Part shown: piece after piece, positions 59,413-64,000 of the stretch
Layout: each line of letters begins with the position of its first letter
Position numbering within the stretch: the stretch's first letter is position 1
Origin: Alcanivorax quisquiliarum
GTDB lineage: Bacteria > Pseudomonadota > Gammaproteobacteria > Pseudomonadales > Alcanivoracaceae
Reading direction: 5' to 3'
Length of the DNA stretch: 64,000 nt
Assembly (NCBI RefSeq): GCF_023051175.1
Contig: NZ_JALKII010000001.1
Coordinates: forward strand, 124,001 to 188,000
Position numbers and translations under genes: made by a program
Notes under the pieces: generated by a model
What the model was told of the DNA's origin: nothing
The model's input: the letters and a program-made list of their open reading frames with translations, nothing else
Databases searched by the model: none

Positions 59413-59457
59413 GTTCAGGAAGCTGACAGCGGGAGTTAAGTAAGCTGCCTCTATGCT
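59413..59457 (+). promoter_or_regulatory. Candidate PhoP box and promoter of oprH-phoPQ
   Basis: Three hexamers lie exactly 11 bases apart: GTTCAG (59413), TGACAG (59424) and GTTAAG (59435). PhoP boxes are direct repeats with that spacing. A -10 TATGCT (59452-59457) follows 11 bases after the last half-site, and the oprH ATG is 31 bases further on. It should give PhoP autoregulation under low magnesium; the middle half-site matches poorly. Confidence 0.55.
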
Positions 59458-59488
59458 GTGCGTGTGTTTCTTCAACCACGGAGCAGTC

Positions 59489-60091
59489 ATGAAAAAGTTT
59501 GCAGCAACAACCCTGTGCATGGCCCTGGCGGGCACGGCCGGTCACGCTATTGCCGATGAGATGTTTGCCGGGGCCACGCTGGGCCAGAGCAGTAACAACA
59601 TGCACAAATCGCGTGCGCTGGATGCACAGCTGGGCAACCCTGATCTGGATGGCGTGATCCATCGCAACAGCACCTGGGGTGCCCGAATTGGCCAGCGGGC
59701 GGGCCAGATGCGTTACTATCTCGGTTACGATCGGGTATCCAGCGAGCGCCGGGCCTACAAGCTGAGGCAGCAGACTCTGCTTGCCAGTGCCGATGCACTG
59801 ATACCGGTTGGCATGCATGAAACAGCGCTGTTTGCCGGGGTGACTGGCGGGATAGTTCGTCTGAGCCAGGAAAGCAGCGGCTTCCACAGCCACAGTGACA
59901 ACGGCTGGGCCGCTGGTGTGCAGGCTGGTGTGCTTCAAAACGTCGGTGACAAAGTGTCGCTGGAGGTAGGCTACCGTTACCTGCGTACCACGGTGGATAC
60001 GCGCTTGCAGCCGCGGGGCGACGTGCGCGCCGGACGTATCTCGTTGCGCAGCAGCGGCCAGGCTTACCTCGGGGCCAACTACCGCTTCTGA
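59489..60091 (+). CDS. oprH: Outer membrane protein OprH
   Basis: A 200-residue outer-membrane beta-barrel. A signal peptide (MKKFAATTLCMALAGTAGHA) ends before ADEMFAGATL. The mature part tracks P. aeruginosa OprH, which stabilises LPS when magnesium is scarce: QSSNNMHKSRALDAQLGNP, LRQQTLLASADALIPVG, EVGYRYLRTT and the closing YLGANYRF with terminal Phe. It is first in an oprH-phoP-phoQ operon, as in Pseudomonas. ATG at 59489 has GGAG upstream. Confidence 0.92.
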   Translation: MKKFAATTLCMALAGTAGHAIADEMFAGATLGQSSNNMHKSRALDAQLGNPDLDGVIHRNSTWGARIGQRAGQMRYYLGYDRVSSERRAYKLRQQTLLASADALIPVGMHETALFAGVTGGIVRLSQESSGFHSHSDNGWAAGVQAGVLQNVGDKVSLEVGYRYLRTTVDTRLQPRGDVRAGRISLRSSGQAYLGANYRF

Positions 60092-60116
60092 CGGCCTGAT
60101 AGTAATCGGAGGCAAC

Positions 60117-60794
60117 ATGAAACTGTTGGTGGTGGAGGACGAGGCGTTGTTGCGCCACCATCTTTACAGCCGTCTGCGGGAGCAGGGGCACATGGTGGAT
60201 GCCGTCCCCGACGGGCGCGAGGCGTTATATCACGCACACGAATTCCATCACGATATGGCGATTGTGGATCTGGGCTTGCCTGATATGGGCGGCCTGGATC
60301 TGATCCGAGAGCTGCGCAGCCAGGGCAAGACATTCCCGATTCTGATCCTTACTGCCCGAGGCAACTGGCAGGACAAGGTCGAGGGGCTGGCTGCCGGTGC
60401 CGACGATTACGTCGTCAAGCCGTTTCAGTTCGAAGAGCTTGAAGCACGATTGAATGCACTGTTGCGTCGCGCTGCCGGTTTTTCCCAACCGACCATCGAG
60501 GCCGGGGCGCTTTGCCTTGATCTGCATCGCCGGCAGGCGCTGGTGCGAGATGCCAGCCTCGGGCTGACAGCGTTCGAGTATCGAATACTGGAATATCTGA
60601 TGCGCCACCATCAGCAGGTCGTCACCAAGGATCGCCTGATAGAGCAGCTTTATCCCGATGATCAGGATCGCGATCCGAACGTGATCGAGGTACTAGTAGG
60701 CCGGTTGCGTCGCAAACTGGCCGCGGTGCTGGAGACGCAGCCCATCGAGACGATCCGCGGCCAGGGTTATCTGTTTGCAGAGCGCTGCCAATGA
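60117..60794 (+). CDS. phoP: Response regulator PhoP
   Basis: A 225-residue OmpR-type regulator. The receiver domain has the acidic pocket in LLVVEDEALLRHH, phospho-Asp in AIVDLGLPDMGGLD, TARGNWQDKVEGLAAGADDY and the Lys in VVKPFQ. The winged-helix domain includes LTAFEYRILEYLMRH and NVIEVLVGRLRRKL. GGAGG precedes the ATG. The stop overlaps the phoQ start by four bases. It controls magnesium and LPS-modification genes. Confidence 0.95.
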   Translation: MKLLVVEDEALLRHHLYSRLREQGHMVDAVPDGREALYHAHEFHHDMAIVDLGLPDMGGLDLIRELRSQGKTFPILILTARGNWQDKVEGLAAGADDYVVKPFQFEELEARLNALLRRAAGFSQPTIEAGALCLDLHRRQALVRDASLGLTAFEYRILEYLMRHHQQVVTKDRLIEQLYPDDQDRDPNVIEVLVGRLRRKLAAVLETQPIETIRGQGYLFAERCQ

Positions 60795-62140
60795 CCGGCT
60801 CTTTACGACTGCGCCTGATGTTCGGCGCCGCCGTCATGGCGGTGGTTTTCACGCTGGCGTTGCAACAAGGGTTGCAGCGTGGCTTCGGGGTGGCATTCGA
60901 GCACGCCATCGAGCAGCGACTGGCATCCGACGTCAGCACGCTTGTTTCCGCTGCGCGGGTGGAAAATGGCACACTGGCCATGCCGGAGCGGCTACACGCC
61001 GAGCAGTTCCATATTCTGGAAAGCAACAAGCTGCTGGGTTACATCTATGATCGCGACGGGCAGTTATTATGGCGCTCGGCGGCGACCGATGAGCTGCGGC
61101 TTGATTATCAGCCTTTTTATGAAACCGGGCAGGGGTACGAACTGCATCGCATTCAGGACGAAAATGGCGTGCCGCTGTTTGTTTATGATGCAGAAATCCG
61201 CCTGCTCGGGGGCGCGGATGTTGCCTACAGTATCGTTGTCATGCAGCCCGCCCGAGACTACGACCTGATGCTCAGTGGCTTGCGACAACAGCACTATCTA
61301 TGGCTCGGTGCTGCCTTGCTCGGGCTGTTGCTGCTGTTATGGGTCGGGCTGAGCTGGGGGCTGATGTCTTTGCGCAGCGTTAGCCTTGAGCTTGATGAAG
61401 TGGAGACTGGCGAGCGCCAGCGCCTGAGCGAATCCCATCCGCGCGAGTTATTGCGTCTGACGCGCTCGGTAAACCGGTTGCTGGACAGCGAGCGGCAGCA
61501 ACGGGTGCGCTATCGGCATTCACTGGCTGATCTGGCGCATGGCCTGAAGACCTCCCTGAGCTTGCTGCAAGCCACCAGCGATGTGATTGCGCGTGATCTT
61601 GGCCGGCGTGAACAGGTGCGGGTCATGGACGAGCAGATTGACCGGATGAATCAACAGATCGAATACCAGTTGCAGCGTGCGGCTGTGGGACGCAGCGGCT
61701 TGGTGCGGCATCGGGCGGCAGTGCAGCCGGTGCTGGCGCAGCTCAAGGCAACGCTGGACAAGGTTTACCACGAGAAACAGGTGCAACTGACCAGCGAGGT
61801 GCCGGCTGGGCTGACGCTGCCACTGGAGCCGGGCGCGCTACTGGAGCTGCTGGGCAATTTGCTCGAAAACGCCTACCGGCTTTGCGTCGTCCACATACGG
61901 GTGCAGGCGGAGGCGACGTCAGCCGGCTGGCGTCTGGTGGTAGAAGATGACGGGCCGGGGGTGCCGCCGGAAAAGCGGGCTGTGATCGTACAGCGCGGTG
62001 AACGGCTGGATACCCGGCATCCGGGGCAGGGTCTGGGGCTGGCCATCGTCGAGGATATTCTGGAAAGCTACGACGGCCACCTCAGCGTTACCACGTCGGA
62101 ACTGGGGGGCGCACGCTTCGAGGTGCTGTTGCTGGCCTGA
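60791..62140 (+). CDS. phoQ: Sensor histidine kinase PhoQ
   Basis: A 449-residue two-transmembrane sensor kinase (about 9-27 and 170-192) with a periplasmic PhoQ-type domain between them. HAMP region about 193-240. The phospho-acceptor is His250 in LADLAHGLKTSLSLLQ, like E. coli PhoQ except Ser for Pro after KT. N-box LLGNLLENAYRL, VEDDGPGVP and GQGLGLAIVEDILE complete the ATPase domain. Ends 1 base before the convergent Kdo hydroxylase gene. Confidence 0.94.
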   Translation: MTGSLRLRLMFGAAVMAVVFTLALQQGLQRGFGVAFEHAIEQRLASDVSTLVSAARVENGTLAMPERLHAEQFHILESNKLLGYIYDRDGQLLWRSAATDELRLDYQPFYETGQGYELHRIQDENGVPLFVYDAEIRLLGGADVAYSIVVMQPARDYDLMLSGLRQQHYLWLGAALLGLLLLLWVGLSWGLMSLRSVSLELDEVETGERQRLSESHPRELLRLTRSVNRLLDSERQQRVRYRHSLADLAHGLKTSLSLLQATSDVIARDLGRREQVRVMDEQIDRMNQQIEYQLQRAAVGRSGLVRHRAAVQPVLAQLKATLDKVYHEKQVQLTSEVPAGLTLPLEPGALLELLGNLLENAYRLCVVHIRVQAEATSAGWRLVVEDDGPGVPPEKRAVIVQRGERLDTRHPGQGLGLAIVEDILESYDGHLSVTTSELGGARFEVLLLA

Positions 62141-62141
62141 T

Positions 62142-63017
62142 TCATTGTTCGACGGTGAGCGGCCGGCCGGTCAACGCACGCAATACGGCCAGCGGGCTGG
62201 TATCGGGCTGATACAGCTTTCGCGCAGGTAAATGCAGTGTCTGCTCCAGCAGATACTGCCCGGCCATGCTGGCATGTGGCACCTGATCCGAAAAACATAC
62301 CCAGGTGGAGCCGGCAGGAAACGGCACCGTCACTTGCGGCGCGGTGTCCTGATAGGCAGCGTCGCGCTTCATGTTGTCATGCAGTTGTAGCATCAGATGA
62401 TCGTATTCACTCCGCAAGGATTTGGTGATGCCGAGGCGCTTGAGCAAGCGCGCCTGCCAAGCGGTATAAGGGCGCAGATTCGGCAGGAACTGCCGCGCCA
62501 CTTGCTCGAACGGTTCGCCGACGCGCCAGACTCGCGGCTCGCCCGCAGGGTTTATATTGGTGAAGACACGCAAAATACGCTCGCCGTTATTCGGGCGTGA
62601 CGGAAAGGCATCCACATGCAGGCGGCGATCATCGGCGCGCCAGGATTGCCGCCGTTCACTCACGTCCATAGGCCGAAAGCTGGTTGCGCCCAGCGCAACG
62701 CTGGCCGTGTAGCGTGGCAATAGCGACTGGATCAGGTGCTGCGCGTGACGGCGGAAGCGTTGCATCATTGCTTCAAGCATCAACAGCGTGCCGTCACTGC
62801 CAACGGCGCCACTGAGGCCAGCGGAGGCGAAACTGATATTGCGTGTTTTCGGGCCGAGCAGGGCCGGTGTCAGCAGGGCATATTCGGTATCGTGCAGTGC
62901 GAAAGCGAGCTGCGGAAAGAACAATACTTTGCCGGTTTCCAGCGCCTGCGGGATGTCTGTGTCGGGATTATCGCAAGCCCAGCTATCCAGGCTCAGTTGC
63001 GTCACAGCATTGTTCAC
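62142..63017 (-). CDS. kdoO: Kdo hydroxylase (Fe(II)/2-oxoglutarate oxygenase)
   Basis: A 291-residue Kdo hydroxylase-family protein that adds a 3-hydroxyl to Kdo of lipid A-core LPS. The iron ligands are His134 and Asp136 in RRLHVDAFPS and His248 in SDQVPHASMAGQY; GERILRVFTNINPAGEPRVW is typical. It lies tail to tail with phoQ, grouping LPS functions. Activity is by homology to the Burkholderia/Yersinia enzyme. Confidence 0.88.
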   Translation of the reverse strand: MNNAVTQLSLDSWACDNPDTDIPQALETGKVLFFPQLAFALHDTEYALLTPALLGPKTRNISFASAGLSGAVGSDGTLLMLEAMMQRFRRHAQHLIQSLLPRYTASVALGATSFRPMDVSERRQSWRADDRRLHVDAFPSRPNNGERILRVFTNINPAGEPRVWRVGEPFEQVARQFLPNLRPYTAWQARLLKRLGITKSLRSEYDHLMLQLHDNMKRDAAYQDTAPQVTVPFPAGSTWVCFSDQVPHASMAGQYLLEQTLHLPARKLYQPDTSPLAVLRALTGRPLTVEQ

Positions 63018-63118
63018 GGTGGGCGTTCCCCAGATTGATCACGGGAAAGCCAGTATAAGTGCGGTTATCTGAACCTGCCCTGAACACCGAGCAACTGGAT
63101 AGGAAGGCGATAGTATCT
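63018..63118. other. Short spacer before repeat island B
   Basis: This 101-base stretch upstream of the Kdo hydroxylase start should hold that gene's promoter. I saw no clear -35/-10 pair. Confidence 0.4.
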
Positions 63119-63262
63119 GGTTGCCGACCTCCGTTAAACACCAGCATCGTCGAGGGCATCACTAACACCATCAAGGTGATCAAACGCAGGGCCTACGGCT
63201 ACCGGGATCAGGAGTATTTCTTCCTTAAAATCCGTGCCGCCTTCCCCGGTATTCAACGATGA
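63119..63262 (+). pseudogene. ISL3-family transposase 3' remnant, copy B
   Basis: Codons ending IVEGITNTIKVIKRRAYGYR and DQEYFFLKIRAAFPGIQR with a stop, the C-terminal end of an ISL3-type transposase. The similarity to copy A (38753-38896) begins at the same base and runs 144 bases at about 92%. No upstream part of the gene is present. Confidence 0.8.
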
Positions 63263-63797
63263 ACCTTTTTTAGCCCCTCTTCCATTTTTCCACAAGGAGA
63301 GAGGGTGGCAAGAAAAGCTTGGTGTTTTTGAACAACCGATTGGTGCTTTCGCGGATACCGGAAATAGCTGCACAGAAAGCGACGACAAACCTTTTTTAGC
63401 CCCTCTCCCCTTGTGGGAGAGGGGTTGGGGAGAGGGGGAGATTATGGCAGAAAATATATACTCGGCATTTGAGCGAGAACGAAACTGGCTAGCGCTCGGG
63501 ATTTTTTGATTGTGGAATTTTTATAGAAATTTCTACTGAAGAGAAGTGAAAATAGTGCAACATGTAGCAGGTATCGTGTCAGCTGCATGTCCGCAGCCCC
63601 CTCTCCCCCAACCCCTCTCCCACAAGGGGAGAGGGGGCAAAATCTGATTCGCTCACCCTTCGGGCCAGCCTGCGGCTGTTCTGCGCTTCGCTTGTCCCAC
63701 AAGAGGCGAGGAGAGCAAAAAGATCGGTATTTTGGATAACCGTTTAGTGCTTTCGCGGATACCGGAAATGACTCCACGGAAATCGACGATGAACCAA
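63263..63797 (+). repeat. Composite palindromic repeat island, copy B
   Basis: Noncoding blocks in the same order as copy A but on the plus strand: AGCCCCTCTCCCCTTGTGGG palindromes, one ATTATGGCAGAAAATATATA unit (63442), an A/T-rich block, a second palindrome and GATTCGCTCACCCTTCGGGC. A further unit of about 60 bases (GTGCTTTCGCGGATACCGG ... GAACC) occurs twice, at about 63336-63397 and 63735-63795, and a degenerate copy lies at 38990-39028. Confidence 0.85.
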
Positions 63798-63801
63798 AAA
63801 A

Positions 63802-63819
63802 ACGGGGCGCAAGCCCCGT
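63802..63819. terminator. Terminator beside mdh
   Basis: ACGGGGC pairs with GCCCCGT across a GCAA tetraloop, with an A run on one side and six T on the other, so it can stop transcription in both directions. It lies 57 bases beyond the mdh stop. Confidence 0.85.
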
Positions 63820-63875
63820 TTTTTCATGATACGTCGCGCTGTGGTGACGCGACATGTGCAAAGCCGGAAAACGGC

Positions 63876-64000
<125 letters not shown>

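Larger units (their letters stand above)
59156..59488. other. Gap between rraA and oprH
   Basis: A 333-base gap. It holds the liuR-like fragment near its middle and the oprH control region at its right end. No complete gene is evident on either strand. Confidence 0.75.

Noticed and set aside
59276-60118. Minus-strand frame of 280 residues opposite oprH
   Set aside because: It is antisense to oprH, whose homology, signal peptide and operon context are clear.
63442-63861. Minus-strand 139-residue frame in island B
   Set aside because: It is made almost entirely of repeat units and the mdh terminator.

Overview
The window is about 64 kb of G+C-rich, densely coding, chromosomal gammaproteobacterial DNA. 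Gene content and order resemble Pseudomonas but are not identical: rne-rluC-HAD-sppA-maf-yceD-rpmF-plsX-fabD-fabG-acpP-fabF-pabC-mltG-tmk-holB-pilZ-tatD without fabH, an oprH-phoP-phoQ operon, and a liuRABCD leucine-degradation operon. ETF genes, two GMC alcohol-oxidoreductase modules and a PF10118 hydrolase fit a lipid- or hydrocarbon-using marine relative such as the Alcanivoracaceae. That placement is inference. No rRNA, tRNA, CRISPR array, prophage or complete insertion sequence was seen.

Layout. (1) 0-7.6 kb: a partial unknown gene, a thioesterase, a MerR regulator, ygiQ, an alpha/beta hydrolase, and a PF10118 hydrolase divergent from an AraC regulator. (2) 7.8-28.2 kb: the RNA-decay, envelope and fatty-acid core. 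rne reads leftward from a long leader, and rluC to rmuC read rightward with many 1-20 base overlaps. (3) 28.4-38.1 kb: mixed single genes: a secreted trypsin-like protease, a papain-like hydrolase relative without its cysteine, a class V aminotransferase, a TetR regulator, a DUF1285 protein, a redoxin-like membrane protein, DAHP synthase, cobB, an unknown gene and a GNAT-nitrilase fusion. (4) 38.2-39.0 kb: a repeat island with the 3' end of an ISL3-family transposase. (5) 39.1-49.1 kb: ETF-QO, etfBA, an NfeD/SPFH pair, and two tandem modules of a Tat-exported small subunit plus a GMC oxidoreductase. (6) 49.3-55.4 kb: liuRABCD with a LiuR palindrome. (7) 55.7-63.0 kb: a hybrid histidine kinase lacking its phospho-acceptor His, an NAD(P)-binding protein, rraA, a liuR-like gene fragment, oprH-phoPQ and a Kdo hydroxylase. 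(8) 63.1-63.8 kb: a second, inverted copy of the repeat island, then the 3' end of mdh.

How the genes fit together: regions 5 and 6 feed one another, because isovaleryl-CoA dehydrogenase (LiuA) passes electrons to EtfAB and then to ETF-QO and quinone. The phoPQ, oprH and Kdo hydroxylase genes form an outer-membrane and LPS group. RNase E and its inhibitor RraA are both present. Four genes (rluC, yceD, liuR and the unknown gene at 36177) have a -10 element ending only 7-9 bases before the start codon, which suggests leaderless mRNAs. The most unusual features are the hybrid kinase with Gln at the phospho-acceptor position, the paired GMC modules with different active-site residues, the inverted repeat islands bracketing 24 kb, and the transposed liuR fragment.
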